From an uncultured Oscillospiraceae bacterium (lineage in GTDB: Bacteria; Bacillota; Clostridia; Oscillospirales; Oscillospiraceae): a stretch of DNA of 64,000 nt. Below, in pieces: positions 51,850 to 59,464 of the stretch. The first letter of the stretch is position 1. Every line of letters begins with the position of its first letter. The stretch is taken from contig CAPGBJ010000066.1 of assembly GCA_948616425.1 (NCBI GenBank), positions 1 through 64,000 on the forward strand, in the 5' to 3' direction. The notes beneath the pieces were generated by a model. That model was not told the origin of the DNA, did not search any database, and saw only the letters and a list, made by a program, of their open reading frames with translations. Made by a program: the position numbers and the translations under genes.

Positions 51850-52293
51850 TTATCGTAAACCTTGAAAAAAGGTCTGGAGTATCGCCTCGCACTCCTCCTC
51901 CAGCGGCCCTTGATAGATGCGGGGGCGGTGGTTGAACCGCTCCTCGAAGAGGTTGAGCACCGAGCCGCAGCAACCGGCTTTCTCGTCCTTTGCCCCATAG
52001 CGGACCGCCTCCACCCGGGCGTTGATGATGGCCCCGGCGCACATGGGACAGGGCTCCAGCGTGACATAGAGGGTGCAGCCGTGGAGCCGCCAGCTTCCAA
52101 GCCGGGCACAGGCGTCCCGGATGGCCTCCACCTCGGCGTGGGCGGTGGCGTCGCCGTCCGCCTCCCGGCGGTTGCGGCCCCGGCCTATGATCTCCCCATC
52201 CCGGACAATGACGCAGCCTACCGGCACATCGCCGTCAGCCATGGCCTCCCGGGCCAGACGCAGGGCCTCGCCCATAAAATAGTTGTGGTTCAT
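51850..52293 (-). CDS. tadA: tRNA-specific adenosine deaminase
   Basis: Deaminates A34 to inosine in tRNA(Arg)ACG. 147 residues: zinc ligands in AHAEVEAI (His with catalytic Glu) and LEPCPMCAGAI (two Cys), plus VPVGCVIV and NHRPRI typical of TadA over cytidine deaminases. GGGAG is upstream. Its 3' end overlaps the degenerate ORF region on the other strand. Confidence 0.96.
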   Translation of the reverse strand: MNHNYFMGEALRLAREAMADGDVPVGCVIVRDGEIIGRGRNRREADGDATAHAEVEAIRDACARLGSWRLHGCTLYVTLEPCPMCAGAIINARVEAVRYGAKDEKAGCCGSVLNLFEERFNHRPRIYQGPLEEECEAILQTFFQGLR

Positions 52294-52398
52294 CCCCTGC
52301 TCTCCCCCATTCGTTTCTTTCAGTCAGAGTTTACCGTCCCTTTGACGCGGGAACATTTATGTCCATACAGGCGCGCCGCGACCACCGCCTTTACTTTA

Positions 52399-52428
52399 AT
52401 TATACCACAGGCCGCGCCCCCGCCGCAA
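52399..52428 (-). promoter_or_regulatory. Promoter of tadA
   Basis: On the minus strand TTGCGG (52423-52428), 18-base spacer and TATAAT (52399-52404) with extended TGG. Leader about 100 bases. Together with the typA promoter it accounts for the 310-bp gap 52294-52603; nothing else was seen there. Confidence 0.65.
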
Positions 52429-52535
52429 TTGGCGGCGCCCCGCATTTTTGGCCAGATTCCCAGGATGGTTCTATGTTTACAACAGGTTATCCCAGGAAAA
52501 AGGCCAAAACCGGCGAAAGAACAGCAAAAACGCCA

Positions 52536-52564
52536 TTGCCATTTTCTGAAAAAGGCTGTATAAT
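52536..52564 (+). promoter_or_regulatory. Promoter of typA
   Basis: TTGCCA (52536-52541), 17-base spacer and TATAAT (52559-52564), 40 bp before the start codon. Confidence 0.75.
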
Positions 52565-52603
52565 GTGTCGTTATCATTCTGAATTTTATCGAGGTGCGTC
52601 AAT

Positions 52604-54433
52604 TTGCGGAACGAAAAATTACGGAACATCGCCATTATTGCCCACGTGGACCATGGAAAGACCACCCTGGTGGACGAGATGCTCAAGCAGTCGGGCGTCT
52701 ACCGGGAGAATCAGGCGGTGACCGACCGGGTGATGGACTCGGGCGACCTGGAGCGGGAGCGGGGTATTACCATCACCGCCAAGAACACCGCCATTCAATA
52801 CGGCGGTGTGAAGATCAATATTGTGGATACCCCGGGGCACGCCGACTTCGGCGGCGAGGTGGAGCGCATCCTGAAGATGGTCAACGGGGTCATCCTGCTG
52901 GTGGACGCCGCCGAGGGGCCCATGCCCCAGACCCGCTTTGTCCTGTCCAAGGCCCTGGAGCTGGGCCACAAGGTGATCGTGGTGGTGAACAAGATCGACC
53001 GCCCTGACCAGCGGGTCTACGAGGTGGTGGACGAGTGTTTGGAACTGCTGCTGGACCTGGACGCCACCGACGAGCAGTTGGACTCCCCCATGCTGTTCTG
53101 CTCCGGCCGCCAGGGCACCGCCTCGGTGCAGCCCGACGTGGCGGGCAGCGACTTAAAGCCCCTCTTCGAGACCATCATCGACTATATCCCCGCCCCTGAG
53201 GTGGAGGTGGACGCCCCCTTCCAGATGCTGGTGTCCTCCATCGACTACAACGAGTTTGTGGGCCGCATCGCCATCGGCCGCATTGAGCGGGGCAGCGTGA
53301 AACAGAATCAGGAGATCGCGGTGTGCAACTTCCACCACCCCGACGCCGCCCCCATGAAGGCCAAGGCCACCGCCCTCTACGAGTTCGACGGTCTGGGCAA
53401 GGTCCCCGTGCAGGAGGCCGCCGCGGGCAACATTATCGCCCTGAGCGGCATCGGCGATGTGACCATAGGGGACACCATCTGCGCCCCCGAGCAGGTGGAG
53501 CCCATCCAGTTCGTCCAGATCTCCGCCCCCACCATTGAGATGACCTTCTCGGTGAACGACTCCCCCTTCGCCGGCCGGGAGGGCAAGTTCGTCACCAGCC
53601 GCCAGCTCCGGGACCGGCTGTTCCGGGAGATGCTGAAGGACGTGTCTTTGAAGGTGACTGAGGTGGAGAACGCCACCGACTCCTTCAACGTGGCCGGCCG
53701 TGGGGAGATGTCCCTGTCCATCCTTATCGAGACCATGCGCCGGGAGGGGTACGAACTCCAGGTGTCGCCCCCCCGCGTCCTCTATCAGGAGGTGGACGGC
53801 GTGAAGTGCGAGCCCATCGAGCGGGTGGTCATCGACGTGCCCACCGACTATGTGGGGGCCGTGATGGAGAAGCTGGGGTCCCGCAAGGGGGAATTTGTCA
53901 CCATGAACCCGGTGGGCAACCGCACCAAGCTGGAGTTCCTGGTGCCCGCCCGGGGCCTGTTCGGCTACCGCAGCGAGTTCCTCACCGACACCAAGGGGGA
54001 GGGCATCATGGCCTCCGTCTTCGACAGCTACGCCCCCGTCAAGGGAGAAATTCAGCGCCGGTCCACCGGCTCCCTGGTGGCCTTTGAGACGGGGGAGGCG
54101 GTGACCTACGGCCTGTTCAACGCCCAGGAGCGGGGCGCCCTGTTCATCGGCGCGGGCACCCCGGTCTACGGCGGCATGATCGTGGGCGAGTGCCCCAAGG
54201 CGGAGGACATCTCGGTCAACGTGTGCAAAAAGAAGCAGCTGACCAACATGCGGGCCTCCGGTTCTGACGAGGCGCTGCGCCTGGTCACCCCCCGCCAGCT
54301 CTCCTTGGAACAGTGCCTGGAGTTTTTGGCCGACGACGAGCTGTTGGAGTGTACCCCCGAAAACCTCCGTCTCCGCAAGCGCCTGCTGGACCACGGCGCC
54401 CGGATGCGGGAGGCCTCCAAGAAAAAGGGATAA
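52604..54433 (+). CDS. typA: GTP-binding protein TypA/BipA
   Basis: Ribosome-binding translational GTPase involved in ribosome assembly and stress adaptation. 609 residues: G1 AHVDHGKTT, G2 RGITI, G3 DTPGHADF, G4 NKIDR, then domain II, the EF-G-like domains III and V, and the TypA-specific C-terminus (TNMRASGSDEALRLVTPRQLSLEQ). TTG start with GAGGTG seven bases upstream; the first ATG is too far in. Confidence 0.96.
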   Translation: MRNEKLRNIAIIAHVDHGKTTLVDEMLKQSGVYRENQAVTDRVMDSGDLERERGITITAKNTAIQYGGVKINIVDTPGHADFGGEVERILKMVNGVILLVDAAEGPMPQTRFVLSKALELGHKVIVVVNKIDRPDQRVYEVVDECLELLLDLDATDEQLDSPMLFCSGRQGTASVQPDVAGSDLKPLFETIIDYIPAPEVEVDAPFQMLVSSIDYNEFVGRIAIGRIERGSVKQNQEIAVCNFHHPDAAPMKAKATALYEFDGLGKVPVQEAAAGNIIALSGIGDVTIGDTICAPEQVEPIQFVQISAPTIEMTFSVNDSPFAGREGKFVTSRQLRDRLFREMLKDVSLKVTEVENATDSFNVAGRGEMSLSILIETMRREGYELQVSPPRVLYQEVDGVKCEPIERVVIDVPTDYVGAVMEKLGSRKGEFVTMNPVGNRTKLEFLVPARGLFGYRSEFLTDTKGEGIMASVFDSYAPVKGEIQRRSTGSLVAFETGEAVTYGLFNAQERGALFIGAGTPVYGGMIVGECPKAEDISVNVCKKKQLTNMRASGSDEALRLVTPRQLSLEQCLEFLADDELLECTPENLRLRKRLLDHGARMREASKKKG

Positions 54434-54443
54434 CTTTATTTTA

Positions 54444-54476
54444 TCGGCTCTCCTGCTGGGGAGCCGATTTCTGTCT
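54444..54476 (+). terminator. Intrinsic terminator after typA
   Basis: TCGGCTCTCC pairs with GGGGAGCCGA (one wobble), then TTTCTGTCTTGTT. It lies 10 bp past the stop. Confidence 0.8.
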
Positions 54477-54504
54477 TGTTGCGGCACCGTGATTATGCTA
54501 TAAT
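54476..54504 (+). promoter_or_regulatory. Promoter of the YbhB-type/RelA-SpoT-domain genes
   Basis: TTGTTG (54476-54481), 17-base spacer, TATAAT (54499-54504) with extended TGC. It is 30 bp before the YbhB-type start codon. Confidence 0.75.
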
Positions 54505-54534
54505 AATAGATATTTTATTGAGGCAGGGAGTAAC

Positions 54535-55011
54535 ATGGCCGGCGGGGAGAAGAATATGGAAGCTTTGGCAATACGCTGTCCCGGCGTGGAAAACGGCAGA
54601 TTTCTTCTGGACCACACCGGCCGGGGGCGGGACCTGTCCCCGGAGCTGATTCTGGAAAACCTGTCCCCGGAGGCGGTCACTTTGGCCGTCACCCTGGAGG
54701 ATATGAGCCACCCCATAAAGGGCTTTACCCACTGGGTAATCTGGAATCTTCCGGCGGCGGACCGCATCCCGGGGGCCATCCCGGCAGGGAAGACGGTACC
54801 CGGCAGCGGGGTGCAGGGAGTGGCCTACGGCATCCACCGCTACGCCGGCCCCAAGCCGCCCCGGCGGACACAGCACACCTACCGCTTCACCGTCTACGCG
54901 CTGGACGGCGCCCTGGCCCTGCACAGCCGCGCCCGGAAAAAGGCATTTCTCCGGGCGGCGGAGGGGCATGTCCTCCAGCGCGGAAGTATTTCCGGAATCT
55001 TTGCGTCGTGA
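54535..55011 (+). CDS. YbhB/YbcL-family (PEBP, Raf-kinase-inhibitor-like) protein
   Basis: 158 residues: the PEBP fold with DLSPELILENLSPEAVTLAVTLEDMSHPIKGFTHWVIWNLP (anion-binding DP-like and HW motifs) and GIHRYAGPKPPRRTQHTYRFTVYALD. Prokaryotic members have no settled function. An internal ATG seven codons in also has a good site. The next gene, a RelA/SpoT-domain protein, begins 15 bp later, so both share a transcript. Confidence 0.88.
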   Translation: MAGGEKNMEALAIRCPGVENGRFLLDHTGRGRDLSPELILENLSPEAVTLAVTLEDMSHPIKGFTHWVIWNLPAADRIPGAIPAGKTVPGSGVQGVAYGIHRYAGPKPPRRTQHTYRFTVYALDGALALHSRARKKAFLRAAEGHVLQRGSISGIFAS

Positions 55012-55026
55012 AAAGGCGGGTGGCAT

Positions 55027-55623
55027 ATGGATTTGTTTATTGCCAGAGATATTTTAGACCAGCTGTCTTATCGTTCCACTCTGGGGCAGAGCCTGAAACA
55101 AATCTCCCTGCGCGGGACGCCCCTTGCTCTGATTCTGGACGATATTGCCAAGTACCGTTCCAGCTATATTGACGTTCTGGTTCAGGAAAACCTGATTGGC
55201 TCCCGTTTTAAAAGTGAGGACTCCATCATACGAAAGTATAAAAAGACCCTTCAATCGGGCGGCGGCTTTAAGCAGTGCTTTAATGATGTGCTGGGCTTCC
55301 GGCTGCATTTTGACAGATACCCGGAAGAATACCCCCCTCATTTCCGTGTTGTTGACCTCCGGCAGGGAAAGCTGCTGGACGACGGCTACCGGGCGGTCCA
55401 TCTCTATTATCAGCGGGATAATCTGGCCTACCCCATCGAGGTGCAGCTCTGGTGCGGTTCAGACTACTGGTTTAACCTCTGGAGCCACCAGTATATCTAT
55501 AAGTATAAATCCCCGGAGACGGGCAGAAAATTATATTCGGAATTTTCCGGCGGTATGATTCGGTCTGAACAGGACTTTTTGGCCCGTCTGAACGATTGGG
55601 AGGCGGAAGACAATGGGGGATAA
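55027..55623 (+). CDS. RelA/SpoT-domain nucleotidyltransferase, candidate toxSAS toxin
   Basis: 198 residues in a single (p)ppGpp synthetase-type domain, no hydrolase or regulatory domain. Residues match the active site: R60-x-K62-S63-x-D65-S66, D87 in NDVLGFRLHF, G120-Y121-R in DDGYRAVHLYY with H125, and E138-x-Q140 in PIEVQLW, then H154. In normal synthetases the residue after Q is often Ile-Arg-Thr; here it is LWC. The gene is AT-richer than neighbours and overlaps a small gene downstream, as in toxSAS modules whose toxin makes ppApp/ppGpp or modifies tRNA. Housekeeping RelQ-type synthetase is the alternative. Confidence 0.75.
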   Translation: MDLFIARDILDQLSYRSTLGQSLKQISLRGTPLALILDDIAKYRSSYIDVLVQENLIGSRFKSEDSIIRKYKKTLQSGGGFKQCFNDVLGFRLHFDRYPEEYPPHFRVVDLRQGKLLDDGYRAVHLYYQRDNLAYPIEVQLWCGSDYWFNLWSHQYIYKYKSPETGRKLYSEFSGGMIRSEQDFLARLNDWEAEDNGG

Positions 55624-55858
55624 GAAACTGTATATTGTGGCAAAGGTCTTTGACCGGCCAGGCTGTCTCGCCTACCGCTGCAAAACGGCGAACGAGGCCC
55701 GATGTCTGCCGGGTACACTGGAGGCCATCCGGGCGGAAGGGGTTCAAATTGTAATTCTGGATTCCCCGGAAATTTATTCCGAATACGCGCCCTATGTCTA
55801 CATTGAGGACATGAAGGAATTTATCGACCGCGTCAGCCAGCTGAACCGGGCCGCCTGA
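55613..55858 (+). CDS. Small acidic partner of the RelA/SpoT-domain protein, candidate antitoxin
   Basis: 81 residues with alternating strand/helix pattern: KLYIVAKVFDRPGCLAYRCKTANEAR, then VQIVILDSPEIYSEYAPYVYIEDMKEFIDRVSQL. No domain recognised. It begins 11 bases inside the previous gene, so it is translated from the same message; GGCGGAAG precedes the ATG. Size, acidity and overlap fit an antitoxin, but nothing else proves it. Confidence 0.65.
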   Translation: MGDKKLYIVAKVFDRPGCLAYRCKTANEARCLPGTLEAIRAEGVQIVILDSPEIYSEYAPYVYIEDMKEFIDRVSQLNRAA

Positions 55859-55887
55859 GCCCTGTCCGCAATATCCGAAACAGCATA

Positions 55888-55915
55888 ACCCCGCCCTGTG
55901 TTTCCAGGGCGGGGT
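55888..55915. terminator. Bidirectional terminator between the small partner gene and rubrerythrin
   Basis: ACCCCGCCCTG/CAGGGCGGGGT, an 11-bp stem around a six-base loop, with CTTACTGTT following on the plus strand and an A/T-poor tail on the other. Confidence 0.75.
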
Positions 55916-55922
55916 CTTACTG

Positions 55923-56525
55923 TTACGACCAGGGCGCCATCTCAAACCGGACAAAATAGCCCTGGGGGTGGCGGCAGACAGGGCAGTGTGCGGGGGCGGC
56001 GGTGGCCTCCAGCACAAAACCGCAGTGCAGGCACATCCACTGGACCTCCACCTCGGAGAAGAAGAGCTGGTTTTTCTCCATCAGGTCGGCGAACTTGCCG
56101 AACCGGTCCCCGTGGGTCTTCTCCACTCGGGCGATGTTCTCGAAGAGCTTGCCCACCAGGGGGAAGCCCTCGGACATGGCGGTCTTGGCGAAGTGGTCGT
56201 AGTCGTGCTCCCACTCCTGATACTCGTTGTGCTGGGCGGCGCGCAGGTAGTCCAGCACTCCGGAGTAGATATCCACCGGGTAGGTGCCGTCCACCTTCAC
56301 GGTCTGGCCGGCGCAGTCCTCCAGGGCGGCGTAGAACTGCTTGGCGTGGACCCGCTCCTGGTCAGCGGTGAAGAGGAACACCCCCTGGATGACGGCCAGC
56401 CCCGCCTTATTGGCCACTCCGGCAGCGATGGTATAGCGGTTGCGGGCCTGGCTCTCCCCGGCGAAGGCCCGCATCAAGTTCTCGCGGGTCTGGCTGTGGA
56501 GAAAGGCGTCGGTTTTATCGGACAT
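55923..56525 (-). CDS. Rubrerythrin
   Basis: Non-haem di-iron peroxidase that protects anaerobes from hydrogen peroxide. 200 residues: four-helix erythrin domain with ENLMRAFAGESQARNRY, FTADQERVHAKQFY and NIARVEKTHGDRF (Glu and His iron ligands), then a rubredoxin-like knuckle, CLHCGFVLE and CPVCRHPQGYF. GGAGG is before the ATG. An electron donor gene is not adjacent. Confidence 0.95.
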   Translation of the reverse strand: MSDKTDAFLHSQTRENLMRAFAGESQARNRYTIAAGVANKAGLAVIQGVFLFTADQERVHAKQFYAALEDCAGQTVKVDGTYPVDIYSGVLDYLRAAQHNEYQEWEHDYDHFAKTAMSEGFPLVGKLFENIARVEKTHGDRFGKFADLMEKNQLFFSEVEVQWMCLHCGFVLEATAAPAHCPVCRHPQGYFVRFEMAPWS

Positions 56526-56582
56526 ATTGAAACCCTCCTTAAATTAAACAGGTCAGGGTTAGTATGCCCAAAAAAATATATT

Positions 56583-56924
56583 TCAGCGCACAGGCAAGCC
56601 CCGCATTTGCCTGAACTTAACGCAGCCTGCTAGCAGGGCAGTAAATGCTTGATAGTCGCCCAGGGACAGAAGACGCCCAAAATAATTTGTTAGTTGTGGA
56701 TAGGTGACCCACGTGGCCTTCAGCTCTCCTGCTACTTTCCGCATGAGTGGAAGAAACCGAGGGTCGGTCTGCGGCAGACAGATGCGAACCTCGGCTATGA
56801 GCCGATGTTCTGTCTCCATGTCCAAGCCCACCCACACGGGTGTGCGATAGTCTTCCCACGCAATGCACAGGGGGTACTGTGTGACCAGGTTGATTGCATT
56901 ATTGACCTGCTGCGGATTCATCAT
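56583..56924 (-). CDS. Unknown 113-residue protein, downstream partner of the next entry
   Basis: Possible alpha/beta protein: INLVTQYPLCIAWEDYRTPVWVGLDMETEHRLIAEVRI, then helices LMRKVAGELKATWVTYPQLTNYFGRLLSLGDYQAFTALLAG. No family recognised. Overlaps the preceding gene by 26 bp with GGAGGG upstream, so the two are coupled. GC content is lower than the core genes, suggesting acquired DNA. Confidence 0.65.
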   Translation of the reverse strand: MMNPQQVNNAINLVTQYPLCIAWEDYRTPVWVGLDMETEHRLIAEVRICLPQTDPRFLPLMRKVAGELKATWVTYPQLTNYFGRLLSLGDYQAFTALLAGCVKFRQMRGLPVR

Positions 56925-57456
56925 TGGCTTTTCCCTCCATGATCTTAGAAATTAAAGCTAGCTTTTTTTGTGCGCTCGGGGATGTGTCAGCTAAGAGCTG
57001 TGCGAAACGGCGGTTGAGCTCCAAGCGTATATCAATCTGTTGTACCGTGTTTACTGAATTGGCCAATTGTGGAGCACTTGTGAGACTGAGAAGATAAGCT
57101 GACAAAACCACTCTGGTGAGAAAAGCTGCTTTTACCTTTTTTGTGTTGTAAGTCTGCCTAAATATCTCAATAAGGGGCCTATGAAGCGTTGGGTCAATTC
57201 TGATTTTTAAAAAGCCAGGAACAGGAAGCGTGGCCGGGACTTCCTCGAGTTTTGGTTTGTCCTTTGCCGCTTGAATCAGAACGTCGGATGCTGCGCCGCC
57301 CAAGTCTATGATGTAGCGGACAGCCCGGTCCCAGATACCAGGGCGAGAGCTGTCGGGGGCGGCATCTCCTTCGGCGTCTTGAATTGCCGCGAAGAGCTGG
57401 AAAAGGATGGCTGGCGGTCGGTTGACAACAAGGTAATCCTCAGAGCTTTGGTTCAT
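56899..57456 (-). CDS. Unknown 185-residue protein with RHH-like segment
   Basis: N-terminal acidic region (about 1-70), then FLKIRIDPTLHRPLIEIFRQTY and KAAFLTRVVLSAYLLSLT (about 90-135), a strand-helix-helix order like ribbon-helix-helix proteins such as CopG or ParR, then a charged helical C-terminus. Transcribed from the consensus promoter at 57505. Its function is unknown; with its coupled partner it might be a segregation, regulatory or toxin-antitoxin pair. This is inference. Confidence 0.6.
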   Translation of the reverse strand: MNQSSEDYLVVNRPPAILFQLFAAIQDAEGDAAPDSSRPGIWDRAVRYIIDLGGAASDVLIQAAKDKPKLEEVPATLPVPGFLKIRIDPTLHRPLIEIFRQTYNTKKVKAAFLTRVVLSAYLLSLTSAPQLANSVNTVQQIDIRLELNRRFAQLLADTSPSAQKKLALISKIMEGKANDESAAGQ

Positions 57457-57504
57457 GGCTGATCCCTCCTATTCAATATAATGCAAAATAATTCTTTTAA
57501 GATT

Positions 57505-57533
57505 ATTCTATCGGGAAAGAGAACGCTTGTCAA
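57505..57533 (-). promoter_or_regulatory. Consensus promoter of the unknown two-gene unit
   Basis: On the minus strand TTGACA (57528-57533), 17-base spacer, TAGAAT (57505-57510). The 10-bp inverted repeat GGGAAAGAGA/TCTCTTTCCC (57513-57522 and 57542-57551) overlaps the spacer and could bind a repressor or end plus-strand transcripts. Confidence 0.75.
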
Positions 57534-57551
57534 GGAAAATGTCTCTTTCCC

Positions 57552-57579
57552 TTGCTTTTTTTCCTGGGGGGAGTATAAT
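57552..57579 (+). promoter_or_regulatory. Promoter of pncB
   Basis: TTGCTT (57552-57557), 16-base spacer and TATAAT (57574-57579), 50 bp before the ATG. Confidence 0.7.
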
Positions 57580-57591
57580 AGTTCTAACAAG

Positions 57592-57609
57592 GGGGTGTCT
57601 TGTCACCCC
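57592..57609 (+). promoter_or_regulatory. Small hairpin in the pncB leader
   Basis: GGGGTG-TCTTGT-CACCCC between transcription start and the ribosome binding site. It may be a leader structure or a repressor half-site; NAD-gene repressor motifs were not recognised. Confidence 0.35.
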
Positions 57610-57629
57610 GATACAAGGAGGCTTTCTCG

Positions 57630-59078
57630 ATGAAAGCGAAGACAAATCTGACCATGCTGTGCGACTTTTACGAGCTCACCATGGCCAACGGCTACTTCCA
57701 GACCGACCTGCAGGACCGCATCTGCTACTTCGACGTGTTCTACCGCTCCGTCCCTGACAAGGGGGGCTTTGCCATCGCAGCCGGACTGGCCCAGGTGGTG
57801 GAGTACATCCAGGAGTTGTGTTTTGACGAGGAGGACTTGGCCTATCTGCGCACCAAGGGCTGCTTCACCGAGGAATTTTTGGCCTTTTTGAAGGACTTTA
57901 CCTTCACCGGCGACATCTGGGCCGTCCCCGAGGGCACCCCGGTTTTCCCCAACGAGCCCATCCTCACCGTCCGGGCCCCCGCCATCCAGGCCCAATTTGT
58001 AGAGACCTTTATCCTGCTCACCCTGAACCACCAGAGCCTGATTGCCACCAAGTCCAACCGTATCGTCCGGGCCGCCGAGGGCCGGCCGGTGGCGGAGTTC
58101 GGCTCCCGCCGGGCCCAGGGGGCGGACGGCGCCCTGCTGGGGGCGCGGGCCAGCTATATTGCGGGCTGCGCCGCCACGGCCTGCACCATGGCCGACCAGC
58201 GATACGGCTCCCCCGCCACCGGCACCATGGCCCACTCCTGGGTGCAGATGTTCCCCGATGAGTACACCGCCTTTAAGACCTACTGTGAGCTCTATCCCAA
58301 CAACGCCACCCTGCTGGTGGACACCTACAATGTGCTCAAATCCGGTGTGCCCAACGCCATCAAAGCGTTTCGGGAGGTGCTGCTCCCCCAGGGCATCACA
58401 AAGTGCGGCATCCGGCTGGACTCCGGCGATCTGACCTACCTGTCCCAGAAGGCGCGGGAGATGCTGGACGCGGCGGGCTTTCCCGAGTGCAAGATCGTGG
58501 CGTCCAACGCCCTGGACGAGTACATCATCCGAGACCTGGTGCGCCAGGGGGCCCGTATCGACTCCTTCGGCGTGGGCGAGCGGCTGATTACCTCCCGGTC
58601 TGAGCCGGTGTTCGGCGGGGTCTACAAACTGGCCGCCATCGAGGACGACGGCGGAAACATCATCCCCAAGATCAAAATCAGCGAGAATGCCGCCAAAATT
58701 ACAACCCCCCACTTTAAGAAGATTTACCGTATCTTCTCCAGAGACACCGGAAAGGCGGAGGCCGACCTGATCTGCCTCCATGACGAAGAGATTGACTTCA
58801 CCCAGCCGCTGGAGCTCTTCGACCCGGATGCCACCTGGAAGCGGAAGGTATACACCGACATCGAGGCGCGGGAGTTGATGGTCCCCGTCTTTCAGGGGGG
58901 CGAGCTGGTGTATCAAGTCCCCGACCTCCAGGCCAGCCGGGCCTACTGCCAGCGCCAGGTGGATGCCCTCTGGGATGAGGTGAAGCGGTTCGAGAACCCC
59001 CACAACTACTATGTAGACCTGTCCCAAAAACTGTGGGATATTAAACAGGGTCTTTTGAACAGCCATGAGATGAAATAA
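57630..59078 (+). CDS. pncB: Nicotinate phosphoribosyltransferase
   Basis: Salvages nicotinate into NAD using PRPP. 482 residues: LCDFYELTMANGYF near the N-terminus, EFGSRRAQGADGALLGARASYIAGC (phosphoribosyl site), TMAHSWVQMF (His phosphorylated during ATP hydrolysis), LLVDTYNVLKSG and GIRLDSGDLTYLS. GGAGG upstream fixes ATG 57630. PRPP supplied by Prs, encoded in this window. Confidence 0.95.
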   Translation: MKAKTNLTMLCDFYELTMANGYFQTDLQDRICYFDVFYRSVPDKGGFAIAAGLAQVVEYIQELCFDEEDLAYLRTKGCFTEEFLAFLKDFTFTGDIWAVPEGTPVFPNEPILTVRAPAIQAQFVETFILLTLNHQSLIATKSNRIVRAAEGRPVAEFGSRRAQGADGALLGARASYIAGCAATACTMADQRYGSPATGTMAHSWVQMFPDEYTAFKTYCELYPNNATLLVDTYNVLKSGVPNAIKAFREVLLPQGITKCGIRLDSGDLTYLSQKAREMLDAAGFPECKIVASNALDEYIIRDLVRQGARIDSFGVGERLITSRSEPVFGGVYKLAAIEDDGGNIIPKIKISENAAKITTPHFKKIYRIFSRDTGKAEADLICLHDEEIDFTQPLELFDPDATWKRKVYTDIEARELMVPVFQGGELVYQVPDLQASRAYCQRQVDALWDEVKRFENPHNYYVDLSQKLWDIKQGLLNSHEMK

Positions 59079-59114
59079 AAAATCAGCCCCGCCAGTCGGC
59101 GGGGCTGATTTTTT
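59077..59114. terminator. Bidirectional terminator between pncB and secG
   Basis: AAATCAGCCCCGCC pairs with GGCGGGGCTGATTT around AGTC, with A runs on the left and T runs on the right, so it works for both convergent genes. Confidence 0.9.
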
Positions 59115-59120
59115 ACACAG

Positions 59121-59351
59121 TTAGATCAGATTGAGAACCAGAGTGATGATGATCCAGAGGATGGCCACCCACTTGGTCATCTTGGCCAGCTTGGCGTCCA
59201 GACTCTTGGCCTTGTTCTTGGACAGGAAGGTATCGGCCCCGCCTGCAATGGCCCCGGACAGGCCGGCGCTCTTGCCGGATTGGAGCATCACCACGGCGAT
59301 GACGGCCAAGCCGCACAGGACCTGGACAATAGTGAGAATCAAATTCAGCAT
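59121..59351 (-). CDS. secG: Protein translocase subunit SecG
   Basis: 76 residues, two membrane helices (about 3-22 and 57-75) around a Gly/Ser/Ala loop (MLQSGKSAGLSGAIAGG). Part of SecYEG. AAAGGA lies upstream of the ATG. Confidence 0.93.
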   Translation of the reverse strand: MLNLILTIVQVLCGLAVIAVVMLQSGKSAGLSGAIAGGADTFLSKNKAKSLDAKLAKMTKWVAILWIIITLVLNLI

Positions 59352-59464
59352 AGTTACTCGTTCCTTTCAAGGCCCTGGGGCCGAAAATTGACTGTGGGAA
59401 AAACTCAGAGTACAGAGAAGCATACCACAGTTTCGGGGGGATTGCAAGTATTTTTCCGCAAATT

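Noticed and set aside
57603..59066. A 487-codon open frame antisense to pncB
   Set aside because: Mirror of a conserved gene; product is Gly/Val/His-rich with no domain.
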